From: Collinsella aerofaciens
Lineage (GTDB): Bacteria > Actinomycetota > Coriobacteriia > Coriobacteriales > Coriobacteriaceae
Assembly (NCBI RefSeq): GCF_018785245.1
Contig: NZ_WQPL01000015.1
Location: 45,244 to 109,243 of the forward strand
Direction of reading: 5' to 3'
DNA: 64,000 nt
In this document: piece by piece, positions 8,108 through 16,221 of the stretch
Layout of the letters: each line of letters starts with the position of its first letter
How positions within the stretch are numbered: the first letter of the stretch is position 1
The notes under the pieces: model-generated
Seen by the model: the letters and a program-made list of their open reading frames with translations, nothing else
Database searches by the model: none
Told to the model about the DNA's origin: nothing
Made by a program: the position numbers and the translations under genes

Positions 8108-8389
8108 ATGGATGAGCTAATAGACTTTAAAAAACGATTTCTCAAGAATGGCGAGCTGGTTTCAATTCCAAAAAAGGAAAGCTATAAAAGAATCATGCTG
8201 CTATGGGCCGTCTCTTTCTTTGAATTAAATACAAGTTATACGGAGCTTCAGGTTAATCGTGTGCTGTCACAGCTCTATCCTGATTATGCCGTGTTGAGGC
8301 GGTACTTGGTTGATTATGGATTCCTATTAAGGGATGAGCGAGGCCTGAAATACGAGGTTAATCCTGATGTTCACGGTATTGAGAGCTAG
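8108..8389 (+). CDS. DUF2087-domain protein
   Basis: A 93-residue protein matching the DUF2087 pattern: IPKKESYKRIMLLWAVS, then ELNTSYTELQVNRVLSQL, then DYAVLRRYLVDYGFLLRDE. DUF2087 is a small winged-helix-like domain, often fused to or next to regulators and modifying enzymes. GGAGG at 8097-8101 precedes the ATG. The gene overlaps the MFS gene by 23 bases, so the two are translationally coupled and form the front of the island operon. A regulatory or recognition role is inferred from the fold. AT-rich codons mark it as part of the acquired island. Confidence 0.8.
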   Translation: MDELIDFKKRFLKNGELVSIPKKESYKRIMLLWAVSFFELNTSYTELQVNRVLSQLYPDYAVLRRYLVDYGFLLRDERGLKYEVNPDVHGIES

Positions 8390-9551
8390 CCGTCCGGTTC
8401 GGGTCCTATATATTGCTAGAGGGATAAGCGAAATAGGCAATTGGTGTGCGAATATTGCTTTGCCAATGCTGATTTACGAGGTAACTCACGATGTTTCTGC
8501 AACTGCTTTGATGGTCTGCTGCAGATTTGCCCCCGCTCTGTTTTCAGTTGCGCTCGCGCAGCTGCCTCAGAAGATGGGTATCGGGACACTGCAGGCCATG
8601 AGATTGGCAGACTTAATTCGCGCGGGATTATTCGTTTGCTATATTTTTGTTGATAGTAAATGGAGTATGTTTGCTATTACGTGCGCGGTATCGCTTTGCC
8701 GAACGGTTGAAATGCCCTGCTTTTACTCGTTGTTAAGAGCCAATACGAATAGTATCAATCGCGACGTAATTAATAATTCGTTTGGGTTTCTGCAGAATTT
8801 GATGATGGTTCTGGGGCCAGTTGCCGGCGGTTTTGTTGTCGCTCAATTTGGGGCGGAGGCTGTTCTTGCATTAGACGCGCTTTCTTTTGCCGCGTCGTTC
8901 TGGTTGCTGCGAGATGTTCCGTCGGTTATCGAGGTTAATGATAAAGAGGGGATAAGCAAAAATGAAAAAAACTGGACTGCATTTAGTGATCTTAACGCGA
9001 AGCACTTGGCAATTGGTTTCCTATTAATCGATATTTCTAGTGGCGTGGCATTCGGCTCTCTGAATTCTCTTTTGCCAGCTATAGCGCAATTGCAATTTGA
9101 CTCGTCATCGATACAATACGGATTCCTTCAGAGTAGTCTTACAATCGGACTGTTGTTCGGAAATACAATATACGGTCGTTTAATCAGTGGTTCCGATTGC
9201 GTTAAATCATATTGTTTTGTGACGTATCTTGCGCTCGGTGCGTATCTGGCGTTTGGCTATCGCTATGCGTCTGGGATATCGTTTATTTTCCTTTTTATCG
9301 TCGGTGCCGGAAACGCCATTCAAGATGTGCTTCTCATAACATCGCTGCAGGATTTGGCGAGAGACGGATCTGAATCGATGAGCCTGTTTTCAATTAGGGA
9401 GTCTTTGCAATCGGTTGCTGTTGTTATTTCAACACTCCTTGTTTCGCTGTTCACGAGCATCGCGATGTTCTCAATTCTCGTTACAGGACTTGGTGTATTT
9501 TCAATTATGATGGTAGTTGTGTTTCAATTGAATTATTTGCGAAAGATGTGA
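8367..9551 (+). CDS. MFS exporter
   Basis: A 394-residue major facilitator protein with about 12 hydrophobic segments. The N-terminal pattern ARGISEIGNWCANIALPMLIYEVT resembles the macrolide-efflux (MefA-like) branch of MFS, in which the first helix carries an SxxGxW-type motif. A polar central loop (EVNDKEGISKNEKNWTAF) separates the two six-helix halves. Overlap with the DUF2087 gene and 7-base spacing to the radical SAM gene place it in one operon, so it probably exports the operon's product. AT-rich codon use contrasts with the GC-rich flanks. Confidence 0.85.
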   Translation: MFTVLRASRPVRVLYIARGISEIGNWCANIALPMLIYEVTHDVSATALMVCCRFAPALFSVALAQLPQKMGIGTLQAMRLADLIRAGLFVCYIFVDSKWSMFAITCAVSLCRTVEMPCFYSLLRANTNSINRDVINNSFGFLQNLMMVLGPVAGGFVVAQFGAEAVLALDALSFAASFWLLRDVPSVIEVNDKEGISKNEKNWTAFSDLNAKHLAIGFLLIDISSGVAFGSLNSLLPAIAQLQFDSSSIQYGFLQSSLTIGLLFGNTIYGRLISGSDCVKSYCFVTYLALGAYLAFGYRYASGISFIFLFIVGAGNAIQDVLLITSLQDLARDGSESMSLFSIRESLQSVAVVISTLLVSLFTSIAMFSILVTGLGVFSIMMVVVFQLNYLRKM

Positions 9552-9558
9552 CGTTGAT

Positions 9559-11852
9559 ATGCCTAAAACGCTTTTAGTATTTCCCCAGGATGGAGTCCAG
9601 TGGGGCCGTATCTTGCCTTGCCTGTTTTGAAGTCATATCTTCAAGAGGTTGAACAATACAAAGTTGACATTGTTGACTTAAACGTGGAATTTTACGATGA
9701 CCTCCTATCTTTTAGACATGTCGAAGAGTGCTGTAAAAGGTATCGGGAATCAAAGGATTCGTTTAGTTCGAATGTTCAATTAACAATCGAGTTGATACAA
9801 AAGTCAGCACTTAATGTTGACGAGGCAAAAGATATTTTCAGATCGAAGAGATACTTTAATCTAAAAGAAAGACAATATGCTGAAAACATTTTTAGAAATG
9901 CACTCTATATCATAAATCACGTCTCATATGGAGTTAAATACACGTTCAACTCCATAGATCTGCCCTATGATTATTATTCGACACCAGAAATAATGAAATC
10001 GCTTGCGGATACCTTGCATAATCCGTTTATTTCCTTCTATGAAACTGCCTTTCTTAAGCGTATTCAGAGGGAAAAAATCGAGTTTATTGGGATTTCGGTG
10101 AGCGGCTGTTTCCAATTGATTTCTGCAGTTACGTTAGCGAAACTGATTAAAGAAGAATGTCCATCTGTTAAACACGTCTCATTGGGCGGCAATTACATTA
10201 CTCGTTTAGCAGATGACTGCATGAAAGAATGGCATCCCTTTTTTGAATACATTGATTCGATAATGATGTATGACGGCGAAGAGCCGCTTGCACGTCTTCT
10301 TGAGGCTCTTGACTCTGGTGATGACAATCTCGACTGTGTTCCAAACCTTTGCCATGCTAAAGGTGGAAAGATATATAAAAACCATCGGATTGAGCAAACA
10401 TTTATCAACGATACAGTTCCCGATTTCGATGGCTTCGCCCTTTCTAAATACTTCATGCCTGAGTTAATATTGCCGGTTTATTCCTCTAGGCAGTGTTTTA
10501 ATCATTGCGCCTTCTGCACCATTCCCGGTGCTACCGGTGGTTGTTACCGAAAGATGCCTATATCGAGAGTATTTGAAATAATGTGTCGGTTAAATGAAAA
10601 ATACGGCACGAGAGTTTTCTCTTTTGTGGATGAAACATTCGAAGGCAAAAGAATGGAGCAACTTGCGGATGAAATAAACGCATCGGGAAAAACGTTTTTC
10701 TGGCATGGAGAAACGAGGTTCTCTCCAACCCTAAGTACAGACGTTTTCAACAAGATATACCAAAGTGGATGTAGGCAGATTCAGTTTGGCCTCGAGTCAT
10801 ACAACCAAAGAGTTCTTGATCTAATGAAGAAGAACACGAGAGTTGATTGGATTGATCGCAATATCCATGATTGTCTCAATGCGGGTATTCCTGTTCATCT
10901 ATTCTTTATGATTGGCTTTCCGACCGAAACTAAAGAAGAGGCTCTGAACACCTTAGCTTATACAGAGAATGTTTTGAATTATTCAAAACAGGTATGTGGT
11001 GTTCCATATTCCACGAGAGGATTTACGAATTTTGGTCTCGTTATGGGGTCGGATGTTTGGAATCATCCCGATAAGTATGGTGTCTCTGTAATGCCGAAGT
11101 CCCAATATGAGGATTTGCGCCTCGAAGTGGATTATGTTTCAGGCACTGGTTTAACTTTAAATGAAGCAAAATCCTTATCTGATGAGCATCATATTGATTT
11201 TTATATGCAAGAGGTCATAAACGGTAGCGACACAATTGACTTGCCCCAGCGGCTTCATATTTCAGAGGTGACCTGGATCCTAGATTCTATTCACGCTGTC
11301 AGGTATAAGGGACATTTGACCAAAGTAAAGCGACGGCTAACTAGTCTAAATCCAGCTGATCGAATCTGGCTGGATTCCAAGACCTCTGTCGTGCTCGTTG
11401 AGCCATTTGCCTACTTCTATAATTCTGAATACCATCATGTCTATGCTGTTTCCCAGTTGGTATACCTTAAGTTGGCCCGTTTATTGGAGGCCGATTGTAG
11501 CATTTCTCTTATCCTTGATCAGGGCGACCTCGAGCTGACAAGGGCGATAGAAGAACTGTTGCATTATGGATTGCTGAATACAAATATCGATGCCGATTAT
11601 GTAATGCACGATAATGGTTTTCAATTGGTTAAAAGTTCGTTTGTGAAAGAAGTCGGACGCTCAAAAGAGGGGTTAAGAGTACTGCTGAGTTGTGCCACCC
11701 ATAGAATGTGTGCGGTTAATGATTTTTCGTTCGCTTTGCTTTCGTTGTTTGAAAAGCCGATTACTAAGAACGAGGTGCGCGACATTTTGAAAAAAGAGGG
11801 ACTATCGGCAAGGGTCGATTTCCAGTCTCAGCCGAACACATTAAGCGGATAG
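9559..11852 (+). pseudogene. B12-type radical SAM protein, frameshifted at the start and cut by IS30
   Basis: The long frame from 9600 encodes a Rossmann-like N-terminal region (IGISVSGCFQ, HVSLGGNYITR) and a radical SAM core. The core has CFNHCAFC (Cys 299, 303, 306 counted from 9600), FVDETF, the substrate-side motif IQFGLESYNQRVLDLMKKNT and MIGFPTET. Two winged-helix-like regions follow near the C-terminus. Two defects are visible. The expected start MPKTLLVFPQDGVQW lies at 9559 in another frame; one extra G in the GGGG run at 9602-9605 would join it to GPYLALPVLK. The true end was displaced: the 15-bp repeat at 11798-11812 recurs at 15828-15842. Joining 11812 to 15843 gives an open frame of 760 codons (stop included) counted from 9600, ending at 15909. 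The present end (RVDFQSQPNTLSG) is insertion-element sequence. Confidence 0.85.
11798..11812 (+). repeat. 15-bp direct repeat, left copy (target duplication)
   Basis: GGGACTATCGGCAAG here and at 15828-15842 is identical and in direct orientation. The two copies flank the inserted elements exactly. Removing one copy with the insert restores the radical SAM reading frame. Confidence 0.85.
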
Positions 11853-12038
11853 GCCGTTCCCGCAGTTAGCCGAACGCCCCCGGTGCCCCTCCCAGGCCCC
11901 GGGGGCGGCATTTTCCCAGTTGAAGGAACGGTGGAGATGTGTTTCGATGGGTCCGGTGGCCATGCTCCGCCCTCCGCCCGGCACCTCTTCCCAGACTCAG
12001 CCGGACGGTTGGTCCGTCTATTCCGTTTTCCCTTCAGA

Positions 12039-12841
12039 CTAGGACAGCGGGGCATCGCCCCTCTCTGCGCGCGCCCGCCCTATCAGCCCCGGCGTCAGGT
12101 CGAGCTCGCCGAGCGGCACGTCCTCCACGCCGTAGGCGTCCAGCAGCGCCGCCGCGTCCTCCCCGAGCATCGCCCTGAAGGCGCGGGCGGGCGTCGTGAA
12201 GCCGAGCGCGCCGCGGGGCTCGGAGTTCACGTGCGACATGGCCAGCGCCAGGTCGGCCGGGGAGAGCCGGTCGAACCTGAGGCCGGCGCCCTTGGGCAGC
12301 AGCTTCCTTATCTCGACGTGGTTGCGCTCGCAGGCGCCCTTCTGGTCGCTCCGCCTGGGGTCGCAGTAGAACAGCCTCGTCTCGCCGGGCCCCTCGCCGA
12401 GCAGCGCCGCGATGGCGCCCTCGTCGGCGAACTCCGCGCCGTTGTCGGTGAGCACGGCGCGGAACACGCGGCGCGCCCCGTCGGCGCCGAGGACCGCCCG
12501 GACGCCCTCCAGGGCGGCCGCGACGCACCCGGCGGTCTTCCCGCCCAGCGGCAGCGCGAGCTGCAGCCTGCTGGGGCGGTGCAGCAGCGTGAGCAGGCAC
12601 GCGGAGTCCTCCCGGGCGCCCTCGACGGTGTCCATCTCCCAGGCCGCGGCGCACGCGTCCTCCCCGAGGGCGAGGAACGCGGCATGCGACCTGCGGGCGG
12701 AGTGGCGCGTGGCCGCCCGCCCGGCGGCGCGCTTCCTCGGCCTGTAGCCGACCTTCCGCCTGAGCTCCATGTTCGTCATGCCGTCGTAGCCCGCCGAGAC
12801 CCAGCGGTAGATGGTCGAGGGAGACAGGTCCACCGGCCCGC
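12039..12841 (-). pseudogene. IS30-family transposase, C-terminal (catalytic) part
   Basis: This is the second part of a transposase split by the IS21 element. It holds the DDE catalytic triad: Asp in WEMDTVEG, Asp in VLTDNGAEF and Glu in GACERNHVEIRKLLPKG with IS30-type spacing. A helical C-terminal tail follows. Joining 15222 to 12841 on the minus strand, leaving one copy of the 4-bp CCGC duplication, gives one uninterrupted frame of 431 codons (stop included), reading AARNGGPVDLSPSTIYRW across the junction. The fragment alone has a possible GTG/ATG start (MDLSPSTIYRW) but lacks the DNA-binding domain, so it is probably inactive. Confidence 0.88.
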
Positions 12842-12978
12842 TGTTAGCGCCGGGCGATTTTAGCCGCTAATAGCCAAACTATTTTGACCAATCCCGGTCA
12901 CCGAATAATGGCCACCGTGCCTCCCCGCCGCCACTACGCTGGTGGTGCCAACACGCCGGCGTTAGGAGGACCATTGAG

Positions 12979-14286
12979 GTGAACGAGAGACACGATGACC
13001 TACAGGAGATTATAGACGCGGCGCTCCGGGAGATGGCCGCGGAGGAGGGCGACGGGTTCGACCCGCAGGCATGCAACCTCGCTGAGTTCTGCAGGAGGAC
13101 GGGGCTCACCCGCTCCCGCGCGAGGACGGTCAGGGCACACGGGTTCAGGGCCCTGCCCCACGGGAACAGCGGGAGGAGGGCCGCGCCGGGCGTGCTCGCC
13201 GGCCACACCGGCCTGGTGGACGACCTCCTGCGGAAGGGCGTCACCAACTCGCAGGTGATATTCGAGCGGCTGCTCGGCCAGGGCTACGCCGGCGGCCTCA
13301 CCACGGTGAAGACCTACATCGCCGCGCACCGGGACCTCGTGCCCGCGAAGAGGCGGCAGGCGGCCCCGCAGGGCCGCCGCGGCCAGCGCTTCAGGACGGC
13401 GCCCGGAGAGGCCTACCAGATGGACTGGGGCTTCGTCGCGGTCGAGCGCCCCGGCGGCGAGCGGGCGCGGATCGCCTGCTTCGCCATGGTCTGCCACCAT
13501 TGCGGGGGCGCCCACGTCGAGTTCTTCCCGAACGCGCGCCAGGAGAACCTCCTCATCGGGATGCTGCACGCGTTCTCGGCGCTGGGCGTGCCCGCGACCG
13601 TGCTCACCGACAACATGAAGAGCGTGGTCGTCCGCCGCGATGCCGACGGCCGGCCCGTCTGGCAGGCCGACTACGCCGAGTTCATGGGCGTCGTCGGCTT
13701 CCGCACCAGGCTGTGCAGGCCGCGCCACCCCTATACGAAGGGCAAGGTGGAGAGGCTCGTCCGCTTCGTGAAGGGGAACTTCCTCGCGGGAAGGTCCTTC
13801 ACCGACCTTGACGCCCTCAACCGGGAGGCAGCCCTCTGGTGCGCCGAGCAGGGAGGCCGCTGGCGGCGCGCGGCGGCATGCGTCCCGATGCGCGAGCACG
13901 AGGCGGCGTGCTCGGCGAACACCAGGCCGCTCGAGGTCACGGCCGAGGTCGAGCGGTACCTGTGCCCGCGCCGGAAGATCTCCTTCGACGGCTTCGTGAG
14001 CTTCGAGGGGCACCGCTACGGCGTGCCCTACTGGTACGTCCGCCGCGAGTGCAGGGTGAGCCGGGAGGGGCGCGTGGTGCACATATACAGCGACGACCTC
14101 TCCCGCGAGCTCGTCGCCCACGCCGTCGGCGCCGGCGCCGACAGCTGGTGCGAGGGGCAGTGGGAGACATCGCCGGCGCAGCCCGAGGAGCTGCCGACCC
14201 AGCCGGTGGGGACCGTGGTCGAGCAAATCGCCCCGCCCAGGACGAAACCCGGTTTCGAGAGGTTCGACTTCGGGAGGGCCGAATGA
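12979..14286 (+). CDS. istA: IS21-family transposase IstA
   Basis: A 435-residue DDE integrase-type transposase. An N-terminal helix-turn-helix region (LAEFCRRTGLTRSRARTVRA) is followed by a second HTH near GVTNSQVIFERLLGQGY. The rve catalytic domain has Asp in YQMDWGFV, Asp in VLTDNMKSVV and Glu in YTKGKVERLVRFVKGNF. A C-terminal beta region (ISFDGFVSFEGHRYGVPYWY) is typical of IstA. The start is the GTG at 12979 with AGGAGG nearby at 12965-12969. Its stop overlaps the istB start as ATGA, so translation is coupled. The gene is very GC-rich, unlike the AT-rich island it sits in. Confidence 0.93.
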   Translation: MNERHDDLQEIIDAALREMAAEEGDGFDPQACNLAEFCRRTGLTRSRARTVRAHGFRALPHGNSGRRAAPGVLAGHTGLVDDLLRKGVTNSQVIFERLLGQGYAGGLTTVKTYIAAHRDLVPAKRRQAAPQGRRGQRFRTAPGEAYQMDWGFVAVERPGGERARIACFAMVCHHCGGAHVEFFPNARQENLLIGMLHAFSALGVPATVLTDNMKSVVVRRDADGRPVWQADYAEFMGVVGFRTRLCRPRHPYTKGKVERLVRFVKGNFLAGRSFTDLDALNREAALWCAEQGGRWRRAAACVPMREHEAACSANTRPLEVTAEVERYLCPRRKISFDGFVSFEGHRYGVPYWYVRRECRVSREGRVVHIYSDDLSRELVAHAVGAGADSWCEGQWETSPAQPEELPTQPVGTVVEQIAPPRTKPGFERFDFGRAE

Positions 14287-15110
14287 TGGCGGGCGCGGGG
14301 GCGAGCCCCTACGAGCTCGCGAGCGACGCCGCGTCGAGGCTCGGGATCGCCGTCGGGGCGGAGGAGCTCGCGACCCTCGCCTCGGACCTCGACCTCGGCG
14401 ACGGGGAGATGGCCGCCGTGGCAGCCACCTTCTCCTACCTTGCGGAGAGGAGGAGGCTCGCCTCCATCGAGACGCTGCTGAGGCTGAGCAGGCTGCCCAG
14501 GCGCGAGCCCAAGACCTTCGAGGGCTTCGACTTCTCCAGGATCCAGGGCCGGGACGCGGCCGCGCTGGGCAAGCTCCCGTCGCTGGCCGACCTCTACGCG
14601 CACCGCAACGTCGCCTTCGTCGGGCCCGGCGGCATAGGGAAGACGCACCTCGCGCAGGCCTACGGGCGCGAGTGCTGCATGCGGGGGCTCAAGACCTACT
14701 ACATAAAGGCGACCGAGCTCAGGGACAGGTTCCAGAAGGCCGTCCAGCGGGGAAACACCTCGCGGGTCGTCTCCTCGCTCGTCAAGCCGTCGTGCCTCAT
14801 CGTTGACGAGGTGGGAAGATGCGTCTACGACAGGCCGTGCACCGACCTGTTCTTCGATGTCGTCGACAGGCGCTACGAGAAGGAGGGGCCGAACGCGATG
14901 GTCCTCACGAGCAACATCGCCCCGAGCGGGTGGGATGAGTTCTTCACGGGCGACGACACGCTCCTCTGCGCCCTCGACAGGCTGTTCGACAAGGCGTCGG
15001 TGTTCGTGATGCGGGGCCCGAGCTACCGCGGCAGGGGGCTTGACACCTACTCGGTGGAGGCCGTCCCCCAGGCGGTGAAGGTGAGGGGGATCCAGCCCGA
15101 GGGGATGTAG
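14283..15110 (+). CDS. istB: IS21-family helper ATPase IstB
   Basis: A 275-residue DnaC/DnaA-like AAA+ ATPase that assists IstA in target choice and strand transfer. Walker A is VGPGGIGKTH and Walker B is CLIVDEVG, followed by a sensor region (MVLTSNIAPSGW) and the closing GRGLDTYSVEA. The first ATG at 14283 overlaps the istA stop, the usual arrangement in IS21. The long frame starting at 13839 upstream is a shadow of istA and was not used. The gene appears intact. Confidence 0.93.
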   Translation: MMAGAGASPYELASDAASRLGIAVGAEELATLASDLDLGDGEMAAVAATFSYLAERRRLASIETLLRLSRLPRREPKTFEGFDFSRIQGRDAAALGKLPSLADLYAHRNVAFVGPGGIGKTHLAQAYGRECCMRGLKTYYIKATELRDRFQKAVQRGNTSRVVSSLVKPSCLIVDEVGRCVYDRPCTDLFFDVVDRRYEKEGPNAMVLTSNIAPSGWDEFFTGDDTLLCALDRLFDKASVFVMRGPSYRGRGLDTYSVEAVPQAVKVRGIQPEGM

Positions 15111-15221
15111 GGAAGCGATAGGAAAGACATAGATGCGGGCGTGTTGGCTAAAATGGGTCGGCCGGGATTGGTCAATCTCGGCCGACTATATTTGGCTAAA
15201 TTATTCCGGCGCTAACACCGC

Positions 15222-15711
15222 CGTTGCGCGCCGCCATCTGCTCGGGCGACAGCCCCCGGCGCAGGCAGTCCCTGATGGCCTCCAGCCTCGCCGCGGCGGC
15301 GGGCTCGTCGGCGTCGATCCCGCGCCTGGAGGAGACGAGCACCGAGTCCGCGCACAGCTGCGCGGCGCGGGCCTCGTAGAAGACGTGCGGGCGGCGCTTG
15401 CAGCCCACCGCGCGGTAGCGGCCGCAGCCGTTGCAGCAGCGCGGCCACGCCGCCAGGCGCGGGCAGGCCGCCGACAGGTCGGTGCCGGCGTCGACGCGCT
15501 CGCCGCGCCTGGGCTTGGGCGCCGTGACGAACCTGTGCGACGACACCTCGGCGCTCACCGTCGAGGGCGACCTGCCCAGCTCCCTCGCGATCTCCCTGCA
15601 CGAGGCCCTGCGCTCCAGCATCCTCTGGATGGTGTCCCGCTCGTGCCTGGTGAGCCTGCCGTAGGCCCTCGGAACCGCCCTCGCGGCGCCCTTCCCGTTC
15701 TTTCCGGACAT
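15222..15711 (-). pseudogene. IS30-family transposase, N-terminal (DNA-binding) part
   Basis: The first part of the split IS30 transposase. It begins MSGKNGKG at 15711, with GGAGGACACC before it. It carries the IS30 helix-turn-helix (GRLTRHERDTIQRMLERR, then SCREIARELGRSPSTVSAEV). A cysteine-containing segment follows (CPRLAAWPRCCNGCGRY), as in many IS30 proteins, then GLSPEQMAARNGG. The frame is interrupted by IS21 at 15217-15221 and runs into a stop at 15196 inside that element. The remaining catalytic part is at 12039-12841. Confidence 0.88.
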
Positions 15712-15764
15712 GGTGTCCTCCGATCTCCCGGGGCCGGCCGGCCCGGCCCTCAGGGTATCGGATT

Positions 15765-15800
15765 CCCATATTCATCCGTACATGTACGGATGAATATGGG
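15765..15800. repeat. 36-bp perfect palindrome without loop
   Basis: The bases from CCCATATTCATCCGTACA to the centre are followed immediately by their exact complement, giving two 18-base arms with no spacer. It lies upstream of the IS30 transposase gene and inside the right end of the element. It could be a transposase regulatory site, a promoter-blocking cruciform, or the remnant of two abutted element ends. Confidence 0.85.
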
Positions 15801-15827
15801 AGGTGTTCGGATGAAGTTGATATTCAA

Positions 15828-15909
15828 GGGACTATCGGCAAGCGAGGAGCAATTAAACAAGTTGGTTGATAATTGCATGAAAGCAGATATACTACAATTG
15901 ATTAGATAG
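15828..15909 (+). pseudogene. Displaced 3' end of the radical SAM gene, with right direct repeat
   Basis: Bases 15828-15842 are the right copy of GGGACTATCGGCAAG. The following sequence reads in frame KGLSASEEQLNKLVDNC, then MKADILQLIR and a stop at 15909. Spliced to the left part, the junction reads EVRDILKKEGLSASEEQLNK, a sensible winged-helix end. A small open frame that now begins at 15811 (MKLIFKGLS) is a by-product of the insertion and unlikely to be functional by itself. Confidence 0.8.
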
Positions 15910-15922
15910 AGGAGGTTTCTGC

Positions 15923-16033
15923 ATGGACGTTATTAACAAAGATCTCTTGGAGCAGCTGAAAGAGTTTCAGGAAGAGGGCGTCGTGGTAGAAGTGTTCGAC
16001 TTTGAGGACTACATGGATAAATTCTGCCATTAG
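15923..16033 (+). CDS. 36-residue acidic peptide, candidate modified-peptide precursor
   Basis: A short gene with a strong GGAGG at 15911-15915 and an ATG at 15923, only 13 bases after the original end of the radical SAM gene. The peptide starts MDVINKDLLEQLKEFQEEG, continues with VVVEVFDFED and ends YMDKFCH. It is strongly acidic, has a predicted amphipathic N-terminal helix, and has one Cys and one His at the very end. A terminator follows 25 bases downstream. Position right behind a radical SAM gene with winged-helix C-terminal regions and an exporter suggests a RiPP precursor, with a leader helix and a short C-terminal core. No known precursor family is recognised, and a small regulatory or accessory protein is the alternative. 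Confidence 0.6.
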   Translation: MDVINKDLLEQLKEFQEEGVVVEVFDFEDYMDKFCH

Positions 16034-16057
16034 TTTCGGAATTTACTCGCCTCGCTT

Positions 16058-16091
16058 AAAGGAGAAGTCGATTATCGATTTCTCCTTTTTT
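16058..16091 (+). terminator. Terminator at the end of the island operon
   Basis: AAAGGAGAA, a loop GTCGATTATCGA and TTCTCCTTT are followed by TTT. It lies 25 bases after the 36-residue peptide gene, and so closes the island operon. Confidence 0.8.
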
Positions 16092-16221
16092 AATTAAAGA
16101 TATTTTTGAACTACATGCTCTTAGCACAGGTTGGCCTCTCAGTAAACTGGGAGGTTGCTTTGGCTAGTTAGAGATATGTGAACGTCCGTTAGACTGAATC
16201 TCAGGGTAGAAGGGGCCTCCA

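Larger units (their letters stand above)
12842..15217 (+). mobile_element. IS21-family insertion sequence, complete
   Basis: A 2376-bp element bounded by TGTTAGCGCCGG at the left (12842) and its inverted copy CCGGCGCTAACA at the right (ending 15217). Both termini are followed inward by ATTTTAGCC or AATTTAGCC and by a further shared motif GACCAATCCCGG. The flanks are CCGC on both sides (12838-12841 and 15218-15221), a 4-bp target duplication. It carries istA and istB. The element sits inside the IS30-family transposase gene, so it arrived after IS30. Both IS21 genes look intact. Confidence 0.9.
11813..15827. mobile_element. IS30-family element, interrupted by IS21
   Basis: The element occupies about 4.0 kb between 15-bp direct repeats. 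Its ends are imperfect inverted repeats about 25 bases long: 11815-11839, ending CCGAACAC, against 15803-15827, beginning GTGTTCGG. The match is perfect over these 8 bases and about half over the rest. Without the IS21 insert it is about 1.64 kb and encodes one IS30-type DDE transposase on the minus strand (parts at 15222-15711 and 12039-12841). A long target duplication is unusual for IS30 relatives in general but has been described for IS1630 of Mycoplasma fermentans. The exact ends are inferred. Confidence 0.75.

Noticed and set aside
12842-15217. Reading the 15-bp direct repeat as a target duplication of IS21
   Set aside because: IS21 has its own 4-bp duplication (CCGC) inside the IS30 transposase gene, and the 15-bp repeats lie more than 600 bases outside its ends.
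15811-15909. A separate 32-residue gene (MKLIFKGLSASEE...) beside the IS30 end
   Set aside because: The part after the direct repeat completes the radical SAM frame exactly, so the small frame is best explained as its displaced end.
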